Positions 42,534 through 50,387 of a stretch of DNA of 55,730 nt are shown piece after piece. The translations under genes and the position numbers were made by a program. The stretch is from an uncultured Fusicatenibacter sp. (GTDB taxonomy: Bacteria; Bacillota; Clostridia; Lachnospirales; Lachnospiraceae): positions 1 to 55,730 of the forward strand of contig CABUPZ010000012.1 in the NCBI GenBank assembly GCA_902493585.1. The letters run 5' to 3'. Every line of letters begins with the position of its first letter. The stretch's first letter is position 1. The notes under the pieces are model-generated. The model was not told where the DNA came from. It made no database searches and was given only the letters and a program-made list of their open reading frames with translations.

Positions 42534-43928
42534 ATGGGAATGGGAATGATGGTGAATCTTATCATGCTGGGCGGTACGTATCCGATCGTGCTTATCATGT
42601 ATGTGTTTATGAAGCTTGAGATCGGAGACAAAAAGAAGACGGTTCTTGGGATTGCAGTTCCGGAAGAATTCCGGAAAGATCCGCAGGTACTGGAGATCTG
42701 CGGGCAGTTCCGCAAAAGTATGAAGCTGGGACTGATCGTGATGCTGATCTTTCCGGCGGCCTTTTTCTGGATGCCCTGGTTTACTTTTTATATCACCGGA
42801 TATCTGATCTGGGTGTATCTGATGATAGGTGTGGAACTGTATCCGATGGCCAAGTATGGGGAGAAGATCAAAGAACTGAAGCGGAAACGTGGATGGGGAT
42901 GTGACGGAGGGGAGGAAAGCACGGTGGATTTTTCTATCGCCGCACAGCCTGTTCACGCTGCCAAAAAAGGTTTGCTGGCAGTTTTGTGTGTGCTCAGTCT
43001 TCCGCCGATCCTCTGGGAATTGGTGTGCCAGCCGGAGCAGGACCTGAAATGGGCGTATACCCTGCTCCTCGTATTGATGGCGAGTATTGTCTGGCTGCTC
43101 GCTGGGATCCTGGTCTGGATGGATCGGCAGAAATCGGAAATCATCAGCAGAGACAGGGATGTAAACCTGGATTTCAACCGGAGAAAAAAGCGGATGCGCG
43201 CCAGTGCATGGACCTGGGCGGCCGGATGGAGTGTGCTGCTGGTCTGGCTGACGGCCTTTGCGCTCCATGACCGTCTGGGAGGAATGATCGCATATACGAT
43301 CGAAGTCGCAGTGTATACCGCTGCGGTCTGCTGGCTGATGATCCGCTGTGAGTGGAGGATCCTGCGGATGCGCAGGGAGATGACGACCACATTGGAGGGT
43401 TATGACAGCGATGAAACACATTGGTATTTCGGCGCGCTTGTGTACTATAATCCCAATGACAGACACGCGTTTGTGGAAAACAGAGTGGGAACCGGTGCTA
43501 CGATGAATCTGGCATCGACAGGGGGAAAAGTAACGGTCGCACTGACGGTGCTCCTGCTGCTTGGGTTCCTGATCGGAGTGCCGATTCTGGTGGGAAGAGA
43601 TGAATTTACCCCGGTGAGCCTGGTCGTTGAGGATGGGACGATCAAATCGATCCATACCGGGACGGAATATGAGATATCTGAGCAGGATATCGCATCGGCT
43701 GTCCTTTTGGAAGAGCTTCCGGATGTGTCCAGAAAGAACGGAACGGGACTGCCGAATCTCTCCAAGGGACGTTATAAGATCGAGGGACACGGAAATGGCT
43801 ACCTCTGCCTGAATCCACAGAATGAAGTGTTCCTGATGGTCGAAACCCGGGAAGGGCAGACGTATCTGTTCAGCGATGCCACGGACGAAGGAACCGTGGC
43901 TGCATATGAAGCACTGAACGGGAACTAA
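42534..43928 (+). CDS. DUF5808-like multi-span membrane protein with C-terminal PH-like domain
   Basis: This 464-residue membrane protein has about seven hydrophobic segments (near residues 5-24, 60-78, 80-100, 145-165, 170-195, 222-245 and 330-350). The stretch THWYFGALVYYNPNDRHAFVENRVGTGATMN (about 295-325) resembles the DUF5808 motif (W-G-YYNP-D-FV-R-G-G-N). The extracytoplasmic-looking C-terminus (about 360-464), with GTGLPNLSKGRYKIEG and VETREGQTYLF, resembles bacterial PH-like domains. ATG 42534 is the likely start; GTG and other in-frame codons are nearby, and ATG 42540 is also possible. The function is unknown. It sits in the same transcription unit as the amino acid ABC transporter but may not share its role. 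A terminator follows. Confidence 0.65.
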   Translation: MGMGMMVNLIMLGGTYPIVLIMYVFMKLEIGDKKKTVLGIAVPEEFRKDPQVLEICGQFRKSMKLGLIVMLIFPAAFFWMPWFTFYITGYLIWVYLMIGVELYPMAKYGEKIKELKRKRGWGCDGGEESTVDFSIAAQPVHAAKKGLLAVLCVLSLPPILWELVCQPEQDLKWAYTLLLVLMASIVWLLAGILVWMDRQKSEIISRDRDVNLDFNRRKKRMRASAWTWAAGWSVLLVWLTAFALHDRLGGMIAYTIEVAVYTAAVCWLMIRCEWRILRMRREMTTTLEGYDSDETHWYFGALVYYNPNDRHAFVENRVGTGATMNLASTGGKVTVALTVLLLLGFLIGVPILVGRDEFTPVSLVVEDGTIKSIHTGTEYEISEQDIASAVLLEELPDVSRKNGTGLPNLSKGRYKIEGHGNGYLCLNPQNEVFLMVETREGQTYLFSDATDEGTVAAYEALNGN

Positions 43929-43948
43929 CAGTTCGGATCAGGCGTACG

Positions 43949-44013
43949 AAAAACTCCCTGATCGTGTGGCAGGTGTCCGCTGTATACGGATGCCACACGA
44001 TCAGGGAGTTTTT
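43949..44013 (+). terminator. 23-bp-stem terminator after the DUF5808-like gene
   Basis: AAAAACTCCCTGATCGTGTG (43949 onward) pairs perfectly with its complement ending in GGGAGTTTTT (44013). The stem is about 23 bp and the tip carries a small inner stem CCG/CGG. It is unusually long for a terminator and symmetric on both strands. Confidence 0.92.
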
Positions 44014-44046
44014 CTGCTTTCTGGTACCGAAACAGAACATACAATC

Positions 44047-44075
44047 TTGACAGTCAGAGAAAAGAAAGGTAAGAT
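44047..44075 (+). promoter_or_regulatory. sigma-A promoter of the transglutaminase-like lipoprotein
   Basis: Consensus -35 TTGACA (44047-44052) and -10 TAAGAT (44070-44075) are 17 bp apart, giving a leader of about 45 bases. Confidence 0.8.
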
Positions 44076-44128
44076 GAGTAAAATTCAGAAACTATCGGAA
44101 AAGTGATGGAGAGACAGGGGTAAAAAGT

Positions 44129-45358
44129 ATGAAGTGTAGAAAAGCAGGAGGATGGGCGGCGCTGCTGGCGGCGGCTGTGCTCTGGGGATGTTCCGGCGAA
44201 GGGACGCTGCCGGAGGCCGCCAGGGAGCAGATTGAGAGCACCGGGCAGCAGCTGCAGGAAGCAGGAGAACAGATCCAGAATCATATAGAGCCGGAATACC
44301 AGCAGGAGGCGGTTGCTCAGGAGGATTTGGAGCAGAGGTATTATTACAGTCTTCTGGACGAGGAATCCCGTCAGATTTACCGGGAACTGGTGCAGGGGAT
44401 GAGAGACGGGGAGGAAACGATCGTCACCCACGGCAGCGATCCGGAGAAGGTCAATGAAATCTGTTCCTGGGTCTATATGGATTATCCTGAATTTTTCTGG
44501 TTCAGCGGAACGGTGGAAACCACCGGATATACGGGTCTGTCTGCCAGATGTGAAGTACGCCCGGAATATACCTGCACAGCGGAGGAGCGGGCAGCCAGAC
44601 AGCAGCAGATCGACGCGTCGGCGGGACAGTGTCTGGCCGGTATTCCGGCGGATGGCAGTACCTATGAAAAAATCCGGTATCTTTACACCTGGCTGGTGGA
44701 GCAGACCGAGTATGTGGCGGATGCTCCGGAGAATCAGAATATTTACAGCGTGTTCGGCAATCATCAGTCCGTGTGCGCCGGTTATTCCCGTGCCTTCCAG
44801 TATCTGGCGAATCAGGCGGGAATCTTTAACATTTATGTGACCGGAACGGTGAACCAGGGGGAAAGCCATGCGTGGAACATCGTGGAGTGTGACGGTTCCT
44901 ATTATAACGTGGACGTGACCTTTGGGGATCCGGTCTTTTTGCAGAGCGAATCACAGGAAACAGGAACCGGAGACAGCCACAACCGGACGTTTTATGACTA
45001 CCTCTGTGTCTCAGACGCAGAATTCCGGAGAAATCATACGCCGGATGCCGGTCTGACCCTTCCGGCATGTGAGTCGGAGGCGCTGGAATACTACCGGATG
45101 AACGGCCGGTACTTTGAAGAGGCATCGGAAAGTGAGATGCTTGCTCTGATGCAGCAGGATATCCAGCGGCAGGACGGCTGGTCTGATTTCAAGTATGCCA
45201 GTGAGACGGCTTATCAGGAGGCACTGGGATTTCTTCCGCAGGTCATGGAGGAGGCGGCCTATTATCTGTGCAGTTATTATAATCTGCCCCAGACCGTCTA
45301 TCAGTACAGCCAGGACCCGCAGAGCCTGAGGATCAGTGTGTATTGGGAGCATTCGTAA
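44129..45358 (+). CDS. lipoprotein with transglutaminase-like domain
   Basis: This 409-residue predicted lipoprotein has signal peptide MKCRKAGGW..., a hydrophobic core and lipobox LWGC with Cys21. The N-terminal third is acidic and Gln-rich. The central domain carries the transglutaminase/peptidase-like triad: Cys216 in SVCAGYS, His247 in ESHAWN and Asp262 in NVDVTFGD. Such domains act as peptidases or cross-linkers outside the membrane; the target is unknown. The C-terminal 100 residues show no recognised domain. A strong promoter lies just upstream and no operon partners are evident. Confidence 0.85.
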   Translation: MKCRKAGGWAALLAAAVLWGCSGEGTLPEAAREQIESTGQQLQEAGEQIQNHIEPEYQQEAVAQEDLEQRYYYSLLDEESRQIYRELVQGMRDGEETIVTHGSDPEKVNEICSWVYMDYPEFFWFSGTVETTGYTGLSARCEVRPEYTCTAEERAARQQQIDASAGQCLAGIPADGSTYEKIRYLYTWLVEQTEYVADAPENQNIYSVFGNHQSVCAGYSRAFQYLANQAGIFNIYVTGTVNQGESHAWNIVECDGSYYNVDVTFGDPVFLQSESQETGTGDSHNRTFYDYLCVSDAEFRRNHTPDAGLTLPACESEALEYYRMNGRYFEEASESEMLALMQQDIQRQDGWSDFKYASETAYQEALGFLPQVMEEAAYYLCSYYNLPQTVYQYSQDPQSLRISVYWEHS

Positions 45359-45380
45359 CCTATGATTCTTCGTAAAAGAA

Positions 45381-45409
45381 TTGCATTTTTCCCCAGATTT
45401 CGCTATACT
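45381..45409 (+). promoter_or_regulatory. sigma-A promoter of lysC
   Basis: TTGCAT (45381-45386) and TATACT (45404-45409) are 17 bp apart. The leader of about 30 bases is too short for a lysine riboswitch, so lysC control here is not by that element. Confidence 0.8.
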
Positions 45410-45445
45410 TATGTTTGAAAATTTTGACCATATGGGGGAAAACAG

Positions 45446-46648
45446 ATGTTAACCGTAATGAAATTTGGCGGAAGTTCCGTAGCGGATCTTGAAAAGATCC
45501 GGAATGTGGCGAAACGCTGTATCGAAAAGAAAAATCAGGGCAGTCAGGTCGTCGTCGTTCTCTCGGCAATGGGAAAAACGACCGATGGGCTGATTCAGAT
45601 GGCGAAGGAGATTACTCCCAATCCCTCCCGCAGGGAGATGGATATGCTTCTGTCCACCGGCGAACAGGTTTCCGTATCCCTGATGACCATGACACTGCTC
45701 TCCATGGGAGTTTCTGCAGTGTCTCTGAATGCATGGCAGGTTCCGATGCATACGACTTCCGATTATCAGAATGCTAAGCTGAAACGGATCCGTACCGAAA
45801 GGATCCGGAAAGAACTGGAAGACAACAAGATCGTAGTGATCACCGGATTCCAGGGCATCAACAAATATGAGGATGTGACAACGCTGGGCCGCGGAGGCTC
45901 GGATACAACGGCGGTTGCGCTGGCGGCGGAGCTGCATGCGGATGTCTGCGAAATCTATACGGATGTGGATGGTGTTTACACCGCAGATCCGCGGATTGTG
46001 CCCAAGGCAAGGAAGATGGAGGAAGTAACCTACGATGAAATGCTGGAGCTTGCCTCTCTTGGCGCAAAGGTACTGCACAGCCGTTGCGTGGAGATCGCGA
46101 AGAAGTATGGGGTTGAGCTGCTGGTGTGCTCAAGTATGAATGAAAATCCGGGAACACTTGTAAGGGAGAATCAGAAGATGGAAAAAATGTTAATCAGCGG
46201 TGTGGCAGCCGATAAAAACGTAGCCAGAGTAAGAGTCGCAGGACTTGTCAACGATGCGGACAGCACATTTCGTCTGCTGAACGTGCTGGATCAGCACAAT
46301 ATCAATATCGACGTCATGATCCAGCCCATCGGCAAAGACGGCACCAAAGCGATCACATTTACCGTTGCGCGTACAGATCTGGCACGGGTGCTGGACATCC
46401 TGAAAGAAAACATGGAAACGCTTGGGATTGCGAAACTGACTTACGATGAGAAGGTAGCAAAAGTATCCGTCGTAGGAGCAGGAATCCGTTCTCATTCCGG
46501 AGTTGCCGCGAAAATGTTCGGGGCATTGGCAAATGTGGGAATCAACACGGAGATGGTGACTACTTCGGAAATCCGCATTACCGCTCTGGTAAAGGAGGAA
46601 CAGGCGGATAGCGCAATGCGCGCGATCCACGAAACATTTATTGAATAA
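45446..46648 (+). CDS. lysC: aspartate kinase with ACT domains
   Basis: This 400-residue enzyme phosphorylates aspartate, the first step to lysine, threonine and methionine. The kinase domain (about 1-245) has KFGGSSVAD, GFQG, LGRGGSDTTAV and YTDVDGVYTADPR. Two C-terminal ACT domains (about 260-400) with VNDADSTFRLLN and VGAGIRSHSGVAAKMF bind amino acid effectors, so feedback inhibition is likely; length matches class II enzymes of B. subtilis type. Start: ATG after GGGGGAAA. It is a single gene with its own promoter, ending 89 bp before sigK. Confidence 0.97.
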   Translation: MLTVMKFGGSSVADLEKIRNVAKRCIEKKNQGSQVVVVLSAMGKTTDGLIQMAKEITPNPSRREMDMLLSTGEQVSVSLMTMTLLSMGVSAVSLNAWQVPMHTTSDYQNAKLKRIRTERIRKELEDNKIVVITGFQGINKYEDVTTLGRGGSDTTAVALAAELHADVCEIYTDVDGVYTADPRIVPKARKMEEVTYDEMLELASLGAKVLHSRCVEIAKKYGVELLVCSSMNENPGTLVRENQKMEKMLISGVAADKNVARVRVAGLVNDADSTFRLLNVLDQHNINIDVMIQPIGKDGTKAITFTVARTDLARVLDILKENMETLGIAKLTYDEKVAKVSVVGAGIRSHSGVAAKMFGALANVGINTEMVTTSEIRITALVKEEQADSAMRAIHETFIE

Positions 46649-46678
46649 TCGAACCTGAAAAAGGACACCTGGAAAAGC

Positions 46679-46706
46679 ACGATTTTTTCTGCTGTGACAT
46701 ATGATA
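46679..46706 (+). promoter_or_regulatory. candidate sigma-K-type promoter
   Basis: CATATGATA (46698-46706) matches the sigma-K -10 pattern CATANNNTA, and an AC (46679-46680) lies 17 bp upstream as in the sigma-K -35. It is positioned 32 bp before sigK and would allow autoregulation. Short consensus; chance matches are common. Confidence 0.35.
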
Positions 46707-46737
46707 AAGATAAATCCCCTTTTTGAGGTGCACATCC

Positions 46738-47358
46738 ATGGAACCATTCCAGAAGCCTCTTACCACAGCAGAAGAAAAAGCATACCTGGAGGCGTATCAA
46801 AAGGGCGATGAAAAGGCGAAGGATATTCTGATCGAGCGGAACCTGCGGCTGGTGGCACATGTGGTAAAAAAATACCAGGGGATCCATGAGGATCTGGATG
46901 ATCTTCTGTCCATCGGAACCATCGGGCTGATCAAGGCGGTGACCACCTTTGATCAGAAAAAAGGAAATCGGCTGGCTTCCTATGCAGCCAGGTGTATCCA
47001 CAATGAACTGCTGATGTATCTGCGGGCGAAGAAAAAAACTTCCCGCGAAATTTCTCTCTATGAGCCGATCGGAACGGACAAAGAGGGAAATGAGATTCAT
47101 CTTCTGGATATCATAGAAAGCAGCGGTGAGGATACCGCTGATTCTTATACAAAAAAGGAAGACTGTCAGCGGCTTTATCAGTATTTCCATTCTGTGCTCA
47201 GCGAGAAGGAAAAAGAAGTGCTGATCCTGCGGTACGGGCTGTTTGGTGAGGAAGCGGGCACCCAGAGAAGCATCGCTGCCCGTCTGGGGATCAGCCGCTC
47301 CTATGTGTCCAGGATCGAGAAAAACGCAGTGGAAAAACTCAGAGGATGTTTCAGGTGA
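46738..47358 (+). CDS. sigK: RNA polymerase sporulation sigma factor sigma-K
   Basis: This 206-residue sigma-70 family factor is of the late mother-cell sporulation type. Region 2 has NLRLVAHVVKKY, SIGTIGLIKAVTTFD and LASYAARCIHNELLMYLR; the linker has SLYEPIGTDKEGNEIHLLDI, which closely resembles B. subtilis sigma-K; region 4 has LRYGLFG and ISRSYVSRIEK. ATG 46738 (GAGGTG eight bases upstream) puts the start directly before PFQKPLT, so there is no membrane pro-sequence as in B. subtilis pro-sigma-K. The gene is intact, without an inserted skin-type element. It is evidence that the organism can sporulate. Sigma-E is a less likely identity because of the linker match. Confidence 0.93.
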   Translation: MEPFQKPLTTAEEKAYLEAYQKGDEKAKDILIERNLRLVAHVVKKYQGIHEDLDDLLSIGTIGLIKAVTTFDQKKGNRLASYAARCIHNELLMYLRAKKKTSREISLYEPIGTDKEGNEIHLLDIIESSGEDTADSYTKKEDCQRLYQYFHSVLSEKEKEVLILRYGLFGEEAGTQRSIAARLGISRSYVSRIEKNAVEKLRGCFR

Positions 47359-47405
47359 CCGTTCGGATCGCCTTTCTTCTATTATTTATGATACCATTGT
47401 GAACA

Positions 47406-47441
47406 GGGCGTGCGGAACTGTTGCCAGCACGCCCCGTTTTT
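47406..47441 (+). terminator. terminator after sigK
   Basis: GGGCGTGC (47406-47413) pairs with GCACGCCC (47427-47434) around a 13-base loop, followed by CGTTTTT. It is a strong 8-bp GC stem. Confidence 0.9.
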
Positions 47442-47506
47442 ATCTTCCAAAAAGAACGATTCTTCCAGACGGTTTTCTATGTAAAAGAAAGAAAAAATTT
47501 TTCAGC

Positions 47507-47532
47507 GTTTTTCTGAAAAGATTCTGAAAGTT
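47507..47532 (+). promoter_or_regulatory. overlapping CodY-like motifs upstream of comM
   Basis: Two overlapping 15-bp sites at 47507-47521 (11 of 15 matches) and 47518-47532 (12 of 15) resemble the CodY box AATTTTCWGAAAATT, 55-80 bp upstream of the comM -35. CodY itself is encoded 5 kb away. AT-rich sequence makes chance matches fairly likely. Confidence 0.35.
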
Positions 47533-47586
47533 TTCCAAAAGATATGTGAAATTCTTTCCGGATGGTGAAAAACGGTGAGATCTTTA

Positions 47587-47659
47587 TTGACAAGGTCTTT
47601 GGAAGAAAGCTATACTGATAAAAATATCAATCTGTCCTGACAGAACAGTTCTGTTCTGT
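47587..47659 (+). promoter_or_regulatory. comM promoter with downstream palindrome
   Basis: -35 TTGACA (47587-47592) and -10 TATACT (47611-47616) are 18 bp apart. Downstream, ACAGAACAG-TT-CTGTTCTGT (47640-47659) is a 9-bp perfect inverted repeat, placed where a repressor would block or where the RNA would fold. It resembles but does not match a LexA box (spacing differs). The gap 47359-47713 is 355 bp and otherwise holds the sigK terminator and AT-rich sequence. Confidence 0.6.
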
Positions 47660-47713
47660 ATTTCCATTTTTAAAATCAAAAAAGTCAATCGAAAAGAGCA
47701 AAGGAGGAATGGC

Positions 47714-49303
47714 ATGTTTTGCCGTGTATGGTCCATGGTGATCCATGGGGTGGAGGCAGTCCCCGTCCGTGTGGAGGCGGATGTCAGTGACGGGATGCCG
47801 ATGTTTACAATTGTTGGTTATGTAAGTGCACAGGTGCGGGAGGCACAGGACCGGGTACGGACAGCGCTTCGGAATCTTGGAATTGTTCTGCCGCCGAAAA
47901 GAATTGTGATCAATCTTGCACCGGCAAATATCCGAAAAGACGGACCGAGGTTTGATCTGCCGATCGCGGCGGCGGTTTTGCTGGCAATCGGAAGGATTCC
48001 TCCGCGGAGTCTTGAAAACACGATGCTGATCGGCGAGCTTGGACTGAACGGGGATGTTCAGGCTGTGACGGGCGTACTTTCTTCGGTGCTGGAGGCGCGG
48101 AAGATCGGCATCAGAAGCTGCATTCTTCCAAGCGCCAATCTGCCGGAGGGAAAGCAGGCAGAATTGGAAGAAACATGGGGGATCTCCAGTCTGAAAGAAT
48201 TGCTGGCTTACTGCTGCGGAGAACGACCGGAAGAAGGGTCACGGCAGCAGGGACTTCACGGAACGGCAGAAGCTGCGGAAGAGGAGCAGAAAACAGCAGG
48301 ACTGGCGCAGGCGGGCTTATCAGAATATGGGGATTTCGACGAGATCCTTGGACAGGAGGGAGTAAAGCGGGCGGCACTGATTGCGGCCAGCGGATTTCAT
48401 AATCTGCTTCTGTTTGGTCCGCCGGGAAGCGGAAAATCCATGGCCGCCCGGCGGATTCCGACCATCCTGCCGCCGATGACAAGAGCGGAACAGCTGGAAG
48501 TGACGCGGCTGTACAGCATTGCGGGACTTTTGCCGTCCGGTCAGTCACTGATATGGAACCGGCCGTTCCGTGCGCCCCATCACAGCATCACGGCACAGGC
48601 ATTGGTAGGCGGCGGACGCTATCCGTCACCAGGGGAGATCACGCTGGCACACAGAGGTGTGCTGTTTCTGGATGAACTTCCGGAAATGTCCCGGAGGGTG
48701 TTGGAACTCCTTCGGCAGCCGCTGGAAGAGCATCAGATCCTGATCTCCCGGCAGGAGGGAACGTATCTGTTTCCTTCGTCTTTTGTTCTGGTGGCGGCGA
48801 TGAATCCATGTCCCTGCGGATATTATCCGGACCGTGAACGCTGCCACTGTTCGGAAACGGACATTGCCAGGTATCTTGGAACGCTCAGCCAGGCATTTCT
48901 GGACCGGATGGATCTGTGCACGGAAGTTCCTGCAGTCAGCTATGAGACGCTGGCGCCGGAGGATGGAAAGAGAAGGGCAGAAAGGAGCAGCTCTGCCCGT
49001 ATGCGGCAGATCGTCGCAAGGGCAAGGGAGGTTCAGCTGGACCGATACCGGGAAAGCGGACAGCAGTTTAACAGTGAACTGAAGCCGGGACAGATCGGAA
49101 AGTTCTGCCCCCTGACACCGGAGGCTTCCAGGATGCTGGAACAGGCGTATACGGCGCTGAGGCTGAGTGCGCGGGGCTATCACAGGATCCTGAAAGTCGC
49201 CCGTACGATCGCGGATATGGAGCCGTGTGAGACGATAAATACCACCCATGTGGGTGAGGCGCTGTGCTGCCGGAGCCTGGATAAAAAAATCTGGAGGGTA
49301 TAA
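47714..49303 (+). CDS. comM: YifB/ComM family Mg-chelatase-like AAA+ ATPase
   Basis: This 529-residue protein has an N-terminal Lon-S16-like domain (1-130), a charged Gln/Glu-rich linker (about 175-205), and an AAA+ core with Walker A GPPGSGKS (about 235-243) and Walker B VLFLDE. A cysteine motif NPCPCGYY...CHC and the C-terminal Mg_chelatase_C domain follow. ComM relatives are helicases for branch migration during natural transformation. Start: ATG 47714 after AAGGAGG. dprA begins 4 bp after its stop, so the two are co-translated, which supports a role in DNA uptake or recombination. Whether this organism is naturally competent is unknown. Confidence 0.93.
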   Translation: MFCRVWSMVIHGVEAVPVRVEADVSDGMPMFTIVGYVSAQVREAQDRVRTALRNLGIVLPPKRIVINLAPANIRKDGPRFDLPIAAAVLLAIGRIPPRSLENTMLIGELGLNGDVQAVTGVLSSVLEARKIGIRSCILPSANLPEGKQAELEETWGISSLKELLAYCCGERPEEGSRQQGLHGTAEAAEEEQKTAGLAQAGLSEYGDFDEILGQEGVKRAALIAASGFHNLLLFGPPGSGKSMAARRIPTILPPMTRAEQLEVTRLYSIAGLLPSGQSLIWNRPFRAPHHSITAQALVGGGRYPSPGEITLAHRGVLFLDELPEMSRRVLELLRQPLEEHQILISRQEGTYLFPSSFVLVAAMNPCPCGYYPDRERCHCSETDIARYLGTLSQAFLDRMDLCTEVPAVSYETLAPEDGKRRAERSSSARMRQIVARAREVQLDRYRESGQQFNSELKPGQIGKFCPLTPEASRMLEQAYTALRLSARGYHRILKVARTIADMEPCETINTTHVGEALCCRSLDKKIWRV

Positions 49304-49307
49304 ATAA

Positions 49308-50174
49308 ATGGAACAGGTTGTATATTATCACAAAAGAGACAAGGCATATCCGGAGAGAATGAGGCCATATCCGGATATGCCCGAGGGAATTTATACAAAA
49401 GGCAGGCTTCCCTCGGAGGGAGCGCCTTCGGCAGCCATTGTGGGCGCCCGCGCCTGCAGTGCTTACGGCAGGGCACAGGCGAGGCGATATGCCCGGGAGT
49501 TGGCGGCGGCAGGGGTACAGATCGTCAGCGGGCTTGCCAGCGGGGTTGATGCGGCGGCCCACGAAGGAGCACTGGAAGGCGGAGGAGTTACCTTTGCGGT
49601 ACTTGGCTGCGGGGTGGATATCTGTTATCCGAAAGAAAATTATCCGCTGATGCGGCGGATGCTGGAACACGGCGGAGGGATACTCTCTGAATTTGCACCG
49701 GGGGAGGAACCGGTGGCATGGCATTTTCCTCAGAGAAACCGGATCATCAGTGCGCTGGCGGATCTGGTACTGGTGGTGGAGGCGCGGAAACGGAGCGGTT
49801 CGCTGATCACAGCGGATTATGCGCTGGAACAGGGGAAAAGTGTCTATGCTGTTCCAGGGAGAGTGAACGATCCTCTGAGCGAGGGCTGCAACAGGTTGAT
49901 CGCCCAGGGAGCAGGGATTGCTGTGGAACCGTCCATACTGATGGAAGAACTGGGGATTTCTGCGGATCATAAAACTCCCGGAAACGGAAAGCGGAAGCTG
50001 GACAAGGAAGAACAGAAGATGATCGGCGAGATGAGAAAAGGCAGCCATACACTGGAAGAACTTCATCAGGCGACAGGATACCCCATTCCGGAACTTTCGG
50101 CGCTGCTGGTGCGGATGCAGCTGGATGGCCTGATTGTCGAGGAGGGGAAAAATATCTATTTTTACAGAGAATAA
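49308..50174 (+). CDS. dprA: DNA-processing protein DprA
   Basis: This 288-residue protein has the DprA Rossmann-like fold. Markers are SGLASGVDAAAHEGAL (about 83-98), LGCGVDICYPKEN, ILSEFAPGEEP, the FPQRNRIISALAD loop, and ARKRSGSLITADYALEQGK. It loads RecA on single-stranded DNA taken up by the cell. A C-terminal winged-helix segment is visible (about 230-288). It lacks the longer N-terminal SAM-like domain of some relatives. Start: ATG 4 bp after comM, preceded by GGAGGGTATAAATA. It sits in the usual dprA-topA order. Confidence 0.95.
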   Translation: MEQVVYYHKRDKAYPERMRPYPDMPEGIYTKGRLPSEGAPSAAIVGARACSAYGRAQARRYARELAAAGVQIVSGLASGVDAAAHEGALEGGGVTFAVLGCGVDICYPKENYPLMRRMLEHGGGILSEFAPGEEPVAWHFPQRNRIISALADLVLVVEARKRSGSLITADYALEQGKSVYAVPGRVNDPLSEGCNRLIAQGAGIAVEPSILMEELGISADHKTPGNGKRKLDKEEQKMIGEMRKGSHTLEELHQATGYPIPELSALLVRMQLDGLIVEEGKNIYFYRE

Positions 50175-50251
50175 CGGATCATATTTTGTCAAAAATTAGA
50201 CAAAAACCGCAGCTTCCGCGGGTAGAAAGAAAAAATTAAAAGAAAAGGGTC

Positions 50252-50331
50252 TTGCCAGAAAAAACTTTTTGGTGTATATTAACCCTCAGTATACTTGAGC
50301 GTGCATAAAGAATGTAAGAATGAATATTCAT
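50252..50331 (+). promoter_or_regulatory. topA promoter and leader palindrome
   Basis: -35 TTGCCA (50252-50257) and -10 TATATT (50275-50280) are 17 bp apart. In the leader, ATGAATATTCAT (50320-50331) is a perfect 12-bp palindrome within a wider stem AGCGTG/CACGCT. Supercoiling or structural control of topA is possible but not shown. Confidence 0.55.
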
Positions 50332-50387
50332 ACACGCTTTCTGTGTACGGAGTGTAGCGAAAATCGGATAATTCAGGAGGCAATAAG

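Noticed and set aside
45359..45445. A lysine riboswitch upstream of lysC
   Set aside because: The gap is only 87 bp, with a promoter inside it; there is no room for the roughly 170-base aptamer.
46738..47358. A skin-type prophage or recombinase element interrupting sigK
   Set aside because: The sigma-K frame is continuous and no recombinase gene is present in the window.
47640..47659. A LexA (SOS) box upstream of comM
   Set aside because: The palindrome has GAAC and GTTC separated by six bases, not the four of the Gram-positive LexA box.
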